Shown here piece by piece: positions 8,319 through 16,779 of a stretch of DNA of 64,000 nt. The position numbers and the translations under genes are program-made. Positions within the stretch are counted from its first letter, which is position 1. Each line of letters begins with the position of its first letter. Under the pieces are notes generated by a model. The model searched no databases. It was not told the DNA's origin and was given only the letters and a program-made list of their open reading frames with translations. Source of the stretch: Marinovum algicola (GTDB taxonomy: Bacteria; Pseudomonadota; Alphaproteobacteria; Rhodobacterales; Rhodobacteraceae); contig NZ_FNYY01000011.1 in the NCBI RefSeq assembly GCF_900109145.1, positions 82,097-146,096 of the forward strand, given 5' to 3'.

Positions 8319-9515
8319 ATGGCAAGCGGAATCAAGGACAAGGCCGTCATCGTCGGCATGGGCTGCACCCAGTTCGGCGAAAGGTGGGACACCTCGTCAG
8401 ACATGCTGATGGTCGAGGCCTTCACCGAAGCACTGGAAGACTCCGGACTGGAGAAGTCGCAGATCGAGGCCGCCTGGTTCGGGTCGGCGTTGGACGACGT
8501 GAATGTCGGCAATTCGGCCATTCCGCTGGCCACGGCGCTGCGCCTTCAGGGTCTGCCTGTCACCCGGGTCGAGAACATGTGCGCGACGGGAACCGAAGCG
8601 TTGCGTGGCGCGGTCTACGCGGTGGCGTCCGGAGCAGTCGACGTTGCAGTGGCTGTCGGTGTAGAAAAGCTGAAGGATACCGGGTTCGGCGGCTTGCCGA
8701 TCCGAACAAAGGGGTCCGTGAACGACCTCTGGATGCCTTACGGGTCTGCCCCCGGCACCTTTGCACAGCTTGCCGGAGCTTATCAGGCCAAGCACGGGCT
8801 GAAGGCAGAGGACGTCAAACGGGGCATGGCGCACGTCAGCTGGAAGAGCCACCAGAACGGCGCGCTCTCGCCCAAGGCGCACCTGCGCAAACCCGTGGAC
8901 ATGGAGACGATCCTGAACGCCCCGATGATTTCGGATCCGCTTGGCCTGTTCGACTGCTGCGGCGTGTCGGACGGCGCGGCATGCGCCATCGTGGTGTCGC
9001 CGGAATTCGCAAAGTCACTCGGCAAGGATGATCTGGTCGCGGTCAAGGCGCTGCAGATCAGCACCAGTCACGGCTGGGAAGCGCAATATGGCGAATGGGA
9101 CGGATCCTACGTCAAGGGCACCCGCATCGCGGCGCAGAAAGCCTATGCCGAGGCCGGCGTTCGCGACCCACGCGAGGAAATCAGCGTGACAGAGGTTCAT
9201 GACTGCTTCTCGATCACCGAGATGGTGACGATGGAGGATCTGGGTCTGTCGGACGAGGGCCGCGCGGCTTTCGACTGTCTCGACGGGCGATATGACCGCG
9301 ACGGAGCGATCCCCTCGCAGGTGGACGGCGGGCTGAAATGCTTCGGCCATCCGGTCGGGGCGAGCGGGCTTCGCATGGCCTACGAGGTCTATTCGCAGCT
9401 TCTCGGCCGTGCGGGGCAGCGGCAATTGCGTGATGTCAACTTCGGCCTGACGCATAACTTGGGGGGGCAGCCGGCCAATTCCGTCTCCTCCGTTTCGGTC
9501 TTCGGACGACTTTGA
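8319..9515 (+). CDS. SCP-x/Ltp2-type thiolase-like acyltransferase
   Basis: Thiolase of 398 residues, the SCP-x/DitF/Ltp2 subgroup that pairs with DUF35 proteins. The candidate nucleophile is in ENMCATGTEALRGA; the other catalytic elements are EVHDCFSITE and GHPVGASG. It would cleave a 3-oxoacyl-CoA thiolytically or, if Ltp2-like, catalyse a retro-aldol cleavage. It starts immediately after the preceding stop, downstream of GAGGAGG, so it is probably made together with, and bound to, the HMGS-DUF35 protein. Confidence 0.8.
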   Translation: MASGIKDKAVIVGMGCTQFGERWDTSSDMLMVEAFTEALEDSGLEKSQIEAAWFGSALDDVNVGNSAIPLATALRLQGLPVTRVENMCATGTEALRGAVYAVASGAVDVAVAVGVEKLKDTGFGGLPIRTKGSVNDLWMPYGSAPGTFAQLAGAYQAKHGLKAEDVKRGMAHVSWKSHQNGALSPKAHLRKPVDMETILNAPMISDPLGLFDCCGVSDGAACAIVVSPEFAKSLGKDDLVAVKALQISTSHGWEAQYGEWDGSYVKGTRIAAQKAYAEAGVRDPREEISVTEVHDCFSITEMVTMEDLGLSDEGRAAFDCLDGRYDRDGAIPSQVDGGLKCFGHPVGASGLRMAYEVYSQLLGRAGQRQLRDVNFGLTHNLGGQPANSVSSVSVFGRL

Positions 9516-9527
9516 GGGAGAGGAATC

Positions 9528-9980
9528 ATGGCAGGACGCTGGTACGATCAGTTCACCATCGGTGAGATCATCAAACACGAGACGCGTCGTACGGTGACCG
9601 AAGGCGACAATGTCACCTTTTCGACCGCGACGATGAACCCCGCGGCAATCCATCTGGACTACGACTATTGCGCGAAGACCGAATTCGGCAAACCGCTGGT
9701 CAATTCGGTGTTCACCCTCGGGCTGGTGATCGGCCTGTCGGTCGGGGAGACCACGCTTGGCACAACCATCGCCAACCTCGGCTTCAAGGAAACGACATTT
9801 CCGAAGCCGGTATTCTACGGTGACACGATCCGCGCGACGACCGAGGTTGCCGAGATGAGGCCGTCGAAGTCGCGGCCCAATCAGGGGATCATCACCTTCA
9901 TCCATCGCGGGCTGAACCAGCGCGACGAAGAAGTCTGCGTCTGTCATCGGCTTGCCCTGATGATGAAAGAGCCGACATGA
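9528..9980 (+). CDS. MaoC-like (R)-enoyl-CoA hydratase
   Basis: Single hotdog-domain MaoC protein of 150 residues that would hydrate a 2-enoyl-CoA. The usual D-x-N-P-x-H hydratase motif is altered: the segment reads TATMNPAAIHLDYDY, with Thr at the Asp place and one extra residue before His. It resembles the mesaconyl-CoA-hydratase-like branch more than PhaJ. It overlaps the start of the CoA-ester lyase (ATGA), the pairing seen for mesaconyl-CoA hydratase and malyl-CoA lyase. Confidence 0.75.
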   Translation: MAGRWYDQFTIGEIIKHETRRTVTEGDNVTFSTATMNPAAIHLDYDYCAKTEFGKPLVNSVFTLGLVIGLSVGETTLGTTIANLGFKETTFPKPVFYGDTIRATTEVAEMRPSKSRPNQGIITFIHRGLNQRDEEVCVCHRLALMMKEPT

Positions 9981-10852
9981 ACCTGACAGCCCTTCTCTTC
10001 GTTCCGGCGGATTCCGAGAAAAAGTTCGACAAGGCGCGCGGCCTCGGTGCCGACGGTCTGATCCTTGATCTCGAGGATTCCGTGGCCCCCGCCCAGAAGG
10101 CCGCCGCACGCGAGACCCTGGCTGGCTGGATCGATGCGCACAATGGCCCGCGCGACTGGTCGTTCTTCGTGCGTGTGAACCCCTTCGATACGGGGCTGAC
10201 CGAGGATGACCTGAAGGCCATCGTGCGCCCCGGCCTCGATGGGATCATGTTGCCAAAGGCCAATGGCGCCGAGGACCTGCAAAGGCTGTCCGACCTGCTT
10301 GACCCGCTCGAGGCGGCGGCGGGGATGGAAAAGAACCAGATCAAGGTGGTGGTCGTCGCCACGGAAACCGCGGCGGCGATGTTCAACCTCGGCTCCTACG
10401 CGCCGGCGCATCCGCGCCTTGCCGCGCTGACCTGGGGGGCGGAGGATCTGGGCGCTGTCGTCGGATCAACATCCAACAAGGAAGCGGACGGCAACTGGAC
10501 CCAGCCCTATCAACTGGCGCGCTCGCTGTGCCTGTTCGCGGCGGCCAATGCCGGGGTTCAGGCGCTGGACACTTTATATGGCGACTTTCGCGACCCTGAC
10601 GGCCTGACGGCCTCCTGCAAGGTGTCGCGCCGCGACGGCTTTCTCGGGAGGCTTGCCATTCACCCCGCGCAGGTCGCGGGAATTCAGGCGGCCTTTGCGC
10701 CCTCCGACGAAGACGTGGCGCTGGCCCGCCGGATCGTCGCGGCTTTCGAAGAGAACCCCGATCTCGGCACCATCGGGATCGACGGGAAAATGTATGACAT
10801 ACCCCACCTCAAGACGGCCCGCCGGACGCTGGCCGCCATCGGTGAAGGCTAG
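9977..10852 (+). CDS. HpcH/HpaI-CitE family CoA-ester lyase
   Basis: TIM-barrel lyase of the CitE/malyl-CoA lyase family (291 residues), which splits or forms (methyl)malyl-CoA-type esters with Mg2+. Family blocks are LFVPADSEKKFDKA, LILDLEDSVAP, RVNPFDTG, MLPKANG, ETAAAMFN, WGAEDLGA and AIHPAQV. With the overlapping MaoC gene it could hydrate and then cleave a short dicarboxylic enoyl-CoA arising from the pathway. It may instead be a malyl-CoA thioesterase; the two cannot be separated by eye. Confidence 0.8.
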   Translation: MNLTALLFVPADSEKKFDKARGLGADGLILDLEDSVAPAQKAAARETLAGWIDAHNGPRDWSFFVRVNPFDTGLTEDDLKAIVRPGLDGIMLPKANGAEDLQRLSDLLDPLEAAAGMEKNQIKVVVVATETAAAMFNLGSYAPAHPRLAALTWGAEDLGAVVGSTSNKEADGNWTQPYQLARSLCLFAAANAGVQALDTLYGDFRDPDGLTASCKVSRRDGFLGRLAIHPAQVAGIQAAFAPSDEDVALARRIVAAFEENPDLGTIGIDGKMYDIPHLKTARRTLAAIGEG

Positions 10853-10864
10853 GGAGGACTGCAC

Positions 10865-12040
10865 ATGTATGATTCTGCAGAAGAACGTGACGAAATGCTC
10901 GACTCGATCCGCGATGGTGTACGCGGTGTGGTGAGCAAGTTCGATCCCGACTACTGGCTGGAACGGGACGACGACGGCAAGTTCCCGCACGAATTTCACA
11001 AGGCCATGGCGGATGCCGGCTGGCTTGGGATCACAATGCCAGAGGAATACGGCGGTGCCGGTCTGGGCGTGACCGAGGCGGCGATCATGATGCACGAGGT
11101 CGCCAGCTATGGCGGCGGTATGGCCGCGGCCTCGACCGTGCATATCAACCTGTTTGGTCCGCACCCGGTCGTGGTCTTCGGCACGAAGGAACAGAAATCC
11201 GAATGGATTCCGCGGCTGGTCAGCGGTCAGGACAAGGTTGCCTTTGGTTTCACGGAACCGGACGCCGGTCTGAACACCACGCGCATCAAGACCTTCGCGG
11301 AAAAAGTGCCGGGCGGGTACCGGGTGAACGGGCAGAAGGTCTGGACCTCCACCGGGCAGGTGGCGAACAAGATCATGCTGCTGACGCGCACCACGAAATT
11401 CGAGGACTGCAAGAAGCCGACGGACGGCATCACGATCTTCTACACCGATCTGGACCGCAAACACATCGACGTGCAGCGCATTCCCAAGATGGGTCGAAAG
11501 GCGGTCGATTCCAACGCTATTTTCATCGATGACCTGTTCATCCCGGATGAGCATATGATCGGCGAAGAGGGCAAGGGGTTCTCTTACATCCTTCATTCCC
11601 TCAATCCCGAGCGCGTGCTGGTCGGTGTCGAAGCGGTGGCTATCGGCCGCGACGCGTTGAACCGTGCCGCGAGGTACGCCCGCGAGCGGGTCGTCTTCGA
11701 TCGGCCGATCGGGCAGAACCAGGGGATCCAGCATCCGCTGGCCGAAAAGTGGATGTACCTCGAATCCGCATGGCTGATGCTGATGAAGGCGGCCGAGCTT
11801 TACGATGCCGGCAAGTCCTGCGGGGCAGAGGCCAACGCCGGCAAATTCCTGGGGGCACGCGCGGGCTATGACGCCTGCTTGCAGTCGGTGCTGACCCACG
11901 GCGGCTTTGGCTATGCCAAGGAATATCATGTCGAACGCCTGCTGCGCGAGGTCACGGTGACCCGTATCGCCCCGGTGACGGAACAGTTGATCCAGTCGTT
12001 CATCGCGGAAAAGGTCCTCGACCTTCCCAAAAGTTACTGA
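10865..12040 (+). CDS. Acyl-CoA dehydrogenase
   Basis: Second acyl-CoA dehydrogenase of the window (391 residues), ETF-linked. N-terminal helices, the middle beta domain (GFTEPDAGLNTTRIKT, VNGQKVWTSTGQ) and the C-terminal helical domain are all present. The likely catalytic Glu is in LNPERV, the IVD-type position. AGGGAGG precedes the ATG. It is in line with the lyase upstream and the MFE-like SDR downstream, so it probably acts on a different chain or ring intermediate than the enzyme at 2290-3450. Confidence 0.85.
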   Translation: MYDSAEERDEMLDSIRDGVRGVVSKFDPDYWLERDDDGKFPHEFHKAMADAGWLGITMPEEYGGAGLGVTEAAIMMHEVASYGGGMAAASTVHINLFGPHPVVVFGTKEQKSEWIPRLVSGQDKVAFGFTEPDAGLNTTRIKTFAEKVPGGYRVNGQKVWTSTGQVANKIMLLTRTTKFEDCKKPTDGITIFYTDLDRKHIDVQRIPKMGRKAVDSNAIFIDDLFIPDEHMIGEEGKGFSYILHSLNPERVLVGVEAVAIGRDALNRAARYARERVVFDRPIGQNQGIQHPLAEKWMYLESAWLMLMKAAELYDAGKSCGAEANAGKFLGARAGYDACLQSVLTHGGFGYAKEYHVERLLREVTVTRIAPVTEQLIQSFIAEKVLDLPKSY

Positions 12041-12092
12041 CGGTCGGCGGGCACAGGGCTCGCGATCACACAAGACGAACAAGGAGGCGCAG

Positions 12093-13004
12093 ATGGGCGT
12101 GATGGATGGCAAGGTGGTGCTGGTGACCGGCGCCGCGCGTGGCGTAGGCAAGGCTGTCGCCGTCGAGATGGCACGGGCCGGGGCAGCCGTCGTTGTCAAT
12201 GACCTCGGGGTGTCGCTCAAGGGCGATGACACATCGGACACGCAGCCCGCGGAAGAGGTCGTGGCCGAGATCGAAGCCATGGGTGGCCGCGCGGTTGCCA
12301 ACTTCGGTTCGGTCGCAAGCTGGGATGACGCACACGCCATGGTGCAGACCGCGCTCGACACGTTCGGGCAGATCGACGGCGTAGTGAACAACGCCGGAAA
12401 CCTGCGCGACGTGCTGTTCCACAAGATGACCGAAGAGGAATTCGATGCCGTGATCGGCGTGCACCTCAAGGGGTCCTTCAACGTCAGTCGCGCCGCTGCG
12501 CCCCATTTCAAGATGCAGGCCAGCGGCACCTATGTGCATATGTGTTCCACCTCGGGCCTGATCGGCAACCTTGGACAGGTGAACTACGGCGCGGCCAAGA
12601 TGGGCATCGTCGCGATGTCCAAGCTGATCGCCATCGACATGCAGCGCTTCGGCGTGCGTTCGAACGCCGTGGCGCCCTTCGCCTGGACACGGATGGTTTC
12701 GTCGATCCCGGCAGAGACGCCGGAACAGCAGAAACGCGTCGAAGGGCTCAAGAAACTGGTTCCGGAAAAGGTAGCGGCGCTTTGCGTGGCGCTCTCGGCT
12801 CCGGCCTCGACGGTTTCGGGTCAGGTCTTCGGGTCGCGCAACAACGAGATCTACCTCTTCTCCCAGCCCCGTCCGCTGCGCACGGCGCATACCGCTGAAG
12901 GCTGGTCCCCGGAAGCGATCATCGACCGGGTCTTCCCGCAGTTCGAGAATGACTTTTACCCGCTGCACAAGTCCGGCGACGTCTTCACTTGGGATCCGGT
13001 CTGA
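12093..13004 (+). CDS. SDR 3-hydroxyacyl-CoA dehydrogenase, MFE-2/17beta-HSD4-like
   Basis: Short-chain dehydrogenase of 303 residues of the type forming the N-terminal half of peroxisomal multifunctional enzyme 2: TGAARGVGKA cofactor loop, VNDLG, VNNAG, STSG and catalytic YGAAK. The tail after residue 250 is longer than in ordinary SDRs, as in MFE-2. The next gene, overlapping by ATGA, is the MFE-2 hydratase-2 half, so the two together supply (R)-specific hydration and dehydrogenation. AAGGAGG is six bases upstream of the ATG. Confidence 0.85.
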   Translation: MGVMDGKVVLVTGAARGVGKAVAVEMARAGAAVVVNDLGVSLKGDDTSDTQPAEEVVAEIEAMGGRAVANFGSVASWDDAHAMVQTALDTFGQIDGVVNNAGNLRDVLFHKMTEEEFDAVIGVHLKGSFNVSRAAAPHFKMQASGTYVHMCSTSGLIGNLGQVNYGAAKMGIVAMSKLIAIDMQRFGVRSNAVAPFAWTRMVSSIPAETPEQQKRVEGLKKLVPEKVAALCVALSAPASTVSGQVFGSRNNEIYLFSQPRPLRTAHTAEGWSPEAIIDRVFPQFENDFYPLHKSGDVFTWDPV

Positions 13005-13855
13005 TGGCCTTTGACGCAGAGCGGCTGCTCAGCTGGGATTTCGAGGAAAAGGCCCAGTCCTACGACGCGAGAGATGCGATCCTCTATGCGCTTGGCGTGG
13101 GCCTGCCGCTCGCACCGGGTGAAAGCGATGACCTGAACTTCCTGCTCGAGGACCGGCTCCGTGTCCTGCCCTCCTTCGCGGTGGTTCTGGCGACGCCGGG
13201 AATGTGGCCCAAAATCCCTGAACTCGAGATTGATTGGGTCAAAGTGCTGCACATGGCCCACGCGGTGCGGTTCGACACGCCGCTGCCGACGCAGGCCAAT
13301 GTCAGAAGCCGAGCAGAGATCAAGGAACTTTACGATCGCGGTCCTGACAAGGGCTCTGTTTGCATTCTGCGCCGTCAGGTCATCGATGCGGATACGGGTA
13401 CCGTCTACTGTACCATTGATCAGACCGTGGCGATGCGCGGCAACGGCGGCTTCGGTGGCGACCCCATGCCCCGCACAGAGCGCCCCGAAATGCCCGGGCG
13501 CGCACCCGATCATGCGGAGGCCGTCAGGACCTCGGACCGGGCGGCGCTGATCTATCGGCTGTCGGGCGACCTGAACCCGCTGCACGCCGACTACGACGTG
13601 GCCCGCAGCGCCGGCTTCGACAAGCCGATCCTGCACGGTCTGGCCAACTATGGAACGGCCTGCGCCGTGGTTCTGCGGGCATTCTGCGACGGCGATCCGA
13701 AGCGGATGAAATCGCTGAACCTGCGGTTTGCCGGAATCGTGCTGCCCGGCGACCAGCTGGACTTCACCTGTTGGAAAGATGGCTCGCAGGTGCTGTTCGA
13801 AGCCCGTGTCGGCGACCGCGTGGTGATCGATCAGGGCGTGTCCCTGATCGACTGA
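13004..13855 (+). CDS. Two-hotdog MaoC hydratase, MFE-2 hydratase-2-like
   Basis: (R)-specific 2-enoyl-CoA hydratase of 283 residues with two hotdog domains. The catalytic hydratase-2 motif is intact (YRLSGDLNPLHADYDVA, followed by KPILHGLANYG). The start at 13004 (ATGA overlap with the SDR stop) is preferred over the in-frame codon at 12989. It acts with the preceding SDR on branched or ring-derived acyl-CoA. Eukaryotic MFE-2 carries these two activities on one chain. Confidence 0.85.
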   Translation: MAFDAERLLSWDFEEKAQSYDARDAILYALGVGLPLAPGESDDLNFLLEDRLRVLPSFAVVLATPGMWPKIPELEIDWVKVLHMAHAVRFDTPLPTQANVRSRAEIKELYDRGPDKGSVCILRRQVIDADTGTVYCTIDQTVAMRGNGGFGGDPMPRTERPEMPGRAPDHAEAVRTSDRAALIYRLSGDLNPLHADYDVARSAGFDKPILHGLANYGTACAVVLRAFCDGDPKRMKSLNLRFAGIVLPGDQLDFTCWKDGSQVLFEARVGDRVVIDQGVSLID

Positions 13856-13863
13856 CTTCGGGG

Positions 13864-14625
13864 TCAATAAACCGCCCGCCCCCCCGAAAGATCGAACACC
13901 GTCCCTGCGTTGAAGCTGCACCCTGGCGACGATAGCCAAGCCACCATTTCAGCCGCTTCTTCGGGGCGGCCCATGCGCTGCATCGGTATCATCTTCACAG
14001 CGGCGTCCATCGCACCGGGCGATTTACCCGACATCTCGTCGACCAGCGGTGTTTCGAAGACGGTCGGGCAGATCGCGTTGACGAGCACCCCTGTTGCCGC
14101 CAGCTCTCGTCCAAGCGATTTGGTCAACCCGATCACACCGGCCTTGGCGGAAACATAGGGTGACATCTGCGGGCTGCCGTCCTTGGCCGCCTGGCTGGTC
14201 GTGTTGATGATCCGGCCCCATCCGCGGTCCAGCATGCCTGGCAGGAACGCCTGACAAGTGTGGAAGACACTGTCGAGGTTGATCGCATGTGCCTGACGCC
14301 AGACGTCGAGGCTGAGCGTCGGGAAGGGTCCGAAGGCGACCGAATGGCCCGCACAGTTGAAAAGGATATCCAGCCCGCCCCATTCCGAAAGCAGCGCCCT
14401 TGCCGCGCTACCCACCTGATCCGCGTCGGACACATCGACCGAGGCGGTGAGCACATCGCCGAATTCACTGAGGTCGCGCCGGGCGGTTTCCAGCTTGTCG
14501 GGATTTCGGCCCCAGATCGCGACCTGCGCACCGCTTTGCAGGTAAAGCCGTGCCGTGGCCAGCCCGATGCCAGATCCGCCGCCCGTGACAAGCGCCCGTT
14601 TCCCTTTCAGATCATAGGTGTTCAT
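13864..14625 (-). CDS. SDR family oxidoreductase
   Basis: Classical SDR of 253 residues with TGGGSGIG, FNCAG and catalytic YVSAKAG. It is convergent with the hydratase-2 gene and divergent from another SDR at 14760. AGGAGG eight bases before the ATG at 14625 decides the start; the upstream in-frame ATG at 14649 lies in the promoter region. It probably oxidises a hydroxyacyl-CoA of the same pathway; substrate unknown. Confidence 0.85.
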   Translation of the reverse strand: MNTYDLKGKRALVTGGGSGIGLATARLYLQSGAQVAIWGRNPDKLETARRDLSEFGDVLTASVDVSDADQVGSAARALLSEWGGLDILFNCAGHSVAFGPFPTLSLDVWRQAHAINLDSVFHTCQAFLPGMLDRGWGRIINTTSQAAKDGSPQMSPYVSAKAGVIGLTKSLGRELAATGVLVNAICPTVFETPLVDEMSGKSPGAMDAAVKMIPMQRMGRPEEAAEMVAWLSSPGCSFNAGTVFDLSGGRAVY

Positions 14626-14647
14626 GAAAATTTCCTCCTGCTTCGGC

Positions 14648-14676
14648 AATATGCTTGCTTATCATATGCTACAATA
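14648..14676. promoter_or_regulatory. Operator candidate between divergent SDR genes
   Basis: AATATGCTTGC (14648-14658) is identical to the operator at 6823-6833 and is followed within 15 bases by a second ATATGCT. It lies in the 134-base gap between the SDR genes starting at 14625 (minus) and 14760 (plus), so it is well placed to control both. Confidence 0.45.
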
Positions 14677-14759
14677 TAGAGTTTGAGTTATCTTTCTGCG
14701 TATTCTGGCGACCGAGTATTCGGCCGTCGGGGTCGCATCAGCCATCGAGGGAGGAAATG

Positions 14760-15638
14760 ATGGGATACGAGTCGGTTTTCCGCACGGATCTGTTCAGCGA
14801 CAGGACCATCATCGTCACCGGCGGCGGCTCTGGGCTAGGGCGTTGCACCGCGCATGAGCTTGCACATCTGGGCGCCCATGTCGTGATCGTCGGGCGGAAC
14901 CCGGACAAGCTGGAAACGGTCAGTCAGGAGATCCGGACCGATGGTGGCACGGTCACGCCGATGACATGCGACATCCGCGAGGAAGAGCAGGTGATCGAGG
15001 TGATCGACCGCACCATCGAAACCTGTGGTCGCCTCGACGGACTGGTGAACAATGCCGGCGGACAATATCGCGCGGAACTCAAGGATATCACGACCAAAGG
15101 GTTTCAGGCCGTGGTCCGCAACAACCTTACGGGCGGTTTCATTTTCATGCGTGAAGCCTACAACCGCTGGATGGAGCAACATGGCGGTGCCATTGTGAAC
15201 ATCACCGCCGACATGTGGCACGGCTGGCCCGAGATGGGCCATTCCGGTGCGGCCCGCGGAGGAATGCACACTTTGACGGAAACTGCGGCTTGCGAATGGG
15301 CCCATGCCGGGGTGCGCGTCAACTCTGTCGCGCCGGGGGGAATCGCCTCGTCCGGATTCGACCAGTACGAACCTCATATCGCGCAGCGACTGCTGGAATA
15401 CGCCGACAAGGTGCCACTGCCGCGCTACGGTACCGAAGCCGAGATTTCGGCGGCCATCGTCTATCTGTTGTCCCCTGCTGCGGCCTATATCACCGGGAGC
15501 TGCTTGCGCGTTGACGGCGGCGCCCCGAATAGCCGCCAGACCTGGACGCAAGACTATGCTCCTAAGAACATCCCCGAATTCAACGGCTTTCATCGCGCCG
15601 TGATGCCCGAGGTCCTGAAGCCCAAGGCCTCTGACTGA
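14760..15638 (+). CDS. DECR-like SDR with non-standard catalytic residues
   Basis: SDR of about 292 residues resembling 2,4-dienoyl-/trans-2-enoyl-CoA reductases: TGGGSGLG, RNPDKLE, NNAGG and a long C-terminal tail. The Tyr-x3-Lys site reads SGAAR (in GHSGAARGGMHTL): Tyr is replaced, as in peroxisomal dienoyl-CoA reductases, and Lys is Arg. It could reduce an unsaturated CoA ester instead of oxidising an alcohol. GGAGG at 14750-14754 suits the second of two adjacent ATGs (14757 and 14760). Confidence 0.75.
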   Translation: MGYESVFRTDLFSDRTIIVTGGGSGLGRCTAHELAHLGAHVVIVGRNPDKLETVSQEIRTDGGTVTPMTCDIREEEQVIEVIDRTIETCGRLDGLVNNAGGQYRAELKDITTKGFQAVVRNNLTGGFIFMREAYNRWMEQHGGAIVNITADMWHGWPEMGHSGAARGGMHTLTETAACEWAHAGVRVNSVAPGGIASSGFDQYEPHIAQRLLEYADKVPLPRYGTEAEISAAIVYLLSPAAAYITGSCLRVDGGAPNSRQTWTQDYAPKNIPEFNGFHRAVMPEVLKPKASD

Positions 15639-15644
15639 GTGGTG

Positions 15645-16097
15645 TCAGCTTGGACGTCGGCGCACCAGTTCCGCAACGTCGCCCGTCACCAGAAGCGTGC
15701 CCTCGGTGTTCGTCAGGGTCAGCCTGTCGGTGACGATTCCTGCATCGGGACGTGAGGCGCTTTCCCGCAGGCCGATCGTTTCCCATTCCGCCCGGACCGT
15801 CGTGCCGACGGGCACCGGTGCGACGAACTTGATTTGCGACCAGCCCAGAACGGCCATGCCGGAGGTTACCAGCCGCCCGCTTCGCACGACAAGCCCGTGC
15901 ATCAGAGACAATGACAGCATGCCGTGGGCGACGCGCGTGCCGAAATGGCTGGCATTGGCAACGGTATCGCTTGTGTGCAGCTCGGCCATGTCGCCGGTGA
16001 TTCCACCGAAGCCGAAGATGTCGTGATCAGTGATCGTCCTTGTGGGGGACTGACCGCTGCTGCCTATGATCTGATCTTCATACCAGTCCGAAGACAT
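15645..16097 (-). CDS. MaoC domain protein
   Basis: Single hotdog protein of 150 residues with the MaoC signature region GITGDMAELHTSD, which keeps the catalytic Asp and His, and a downstream GTRVAHGMLSLSL helix. AGGAG lies about eight bases before the ATG. It probably hydrates an enoyl-CoA in the same pathway. It lies between the convergent DECR-like SDR and a PaaI thioesterase. Confidence 0.8.
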   Translation of the reverse strand: MSSDWYEDQIIGSSGQSPTRTITDHDIFGFGGITGDMAELHTSDTVANASHFGTRVAHGMLSLSLMHGLVVRSGRLVTSGMAVLGWSQIKFVAPVPVGTTVRAEWETIGLRESASRPDAGIVTDRLTLTNTEGTLLVTGDVAELVRRRPS

Positions 16098-16137
16098 TCT
16101 CTTCGCTCCTTCGATGCTGCATCAGTCCGCGACCCGC

Positions 16138-16635
16138 TCAATCGTTCAGGAACCGGTCGCCGAGAACACTGCCAGATACGTCGGTTGATTTGGTGATGCG
16201 GAAAATCGCGTTGGATCTGAATATGTTACGGCCGTCTGCCCTGGCAAGCGTATCGGTAAACAGAAGGCTTCGCGTTTGCTGGACCAGTCGAGTGGACATT
16301 TCGACCCAGTCACCCAGGCGGGCAGGGGCAAGATAATCGACCGACATCTGAACCGTCGGCATGAGCATGAACCTCAAGTCCGGGTTTTCTTTCTGACATG
16401 ACAAGCCCTGCAGGTCAGCCAGCGAGGCGATCAACCCGCCATGGGCTGTTCCATGCGGGTTCAGATGCCTGCGCCGGATCCGGAGACCGAACTTCAGTCG
16501 GCCATCGACGACTTTCCCGTAGACCGACCCGATCCACAGGTTGAACCCTTCTTCGATAGCCAGAACCTTGAACCCTTCTGGCGGGTCGTCGGGCATGTCG
16601 TTGGCCAGAAGATCGATTGCTTTTGAGTGGTCCAT
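16138..16635 (-). CDS. PaaI-type thioesterase
   Basis: Hotdog thioesterase of 165 residues, a paralogue of the protein at 5549-5992 (shared HLN-x-GT-HGGL and VDYLAPARLGDWVE-type blocks). The start at 16635 is preferred to 16647 because GAGG lies at a suitable distance. It probably recycles CoA from inhibitory esters. It is 40 bases upstream of the MaoC gene, so the two likely form an operon. Confidence 0.8.
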   Translation of the reverse strand: MDHSKAIDLLANDMPDDPPEGFKVLAIEEGFNLWIGSVYGKVVDGRLKFGLRIRRRHLNPHGTAHGGLIASLADLQGLSCQKENPDLRFMLMPTVQMSVDYLAPARLGDWVEMSTRLVQQTRSLLFTDTLARADGRNIFRSNAIFRITKSTDVSGSVLGDRFLND

Positions 16636-16779
16636 GCGGCGCCTCATCTTTCGGCATCATGAAAACCTGTCAGGACCTTCATGTCCAGAATATAATTCGG
16701 TAGATTACCATACGCACCATAACTGTTATTGACCTTTGGGGCTTCAATCGGCAAAACGGTCAGAACGGAGGAGATTGCC

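Noticed and set aside
10574..12529. A 651-codon open frame on the minus strand
   Set aside because: It lies antisense to the CoA-ester lyase, acyl-CoA dehydrogenase and SDR genes, whose motifs are unmistakable. Long antisense frames are common in GC-rich DNA, and its residues show only low-complexity Arg/His/Ala.
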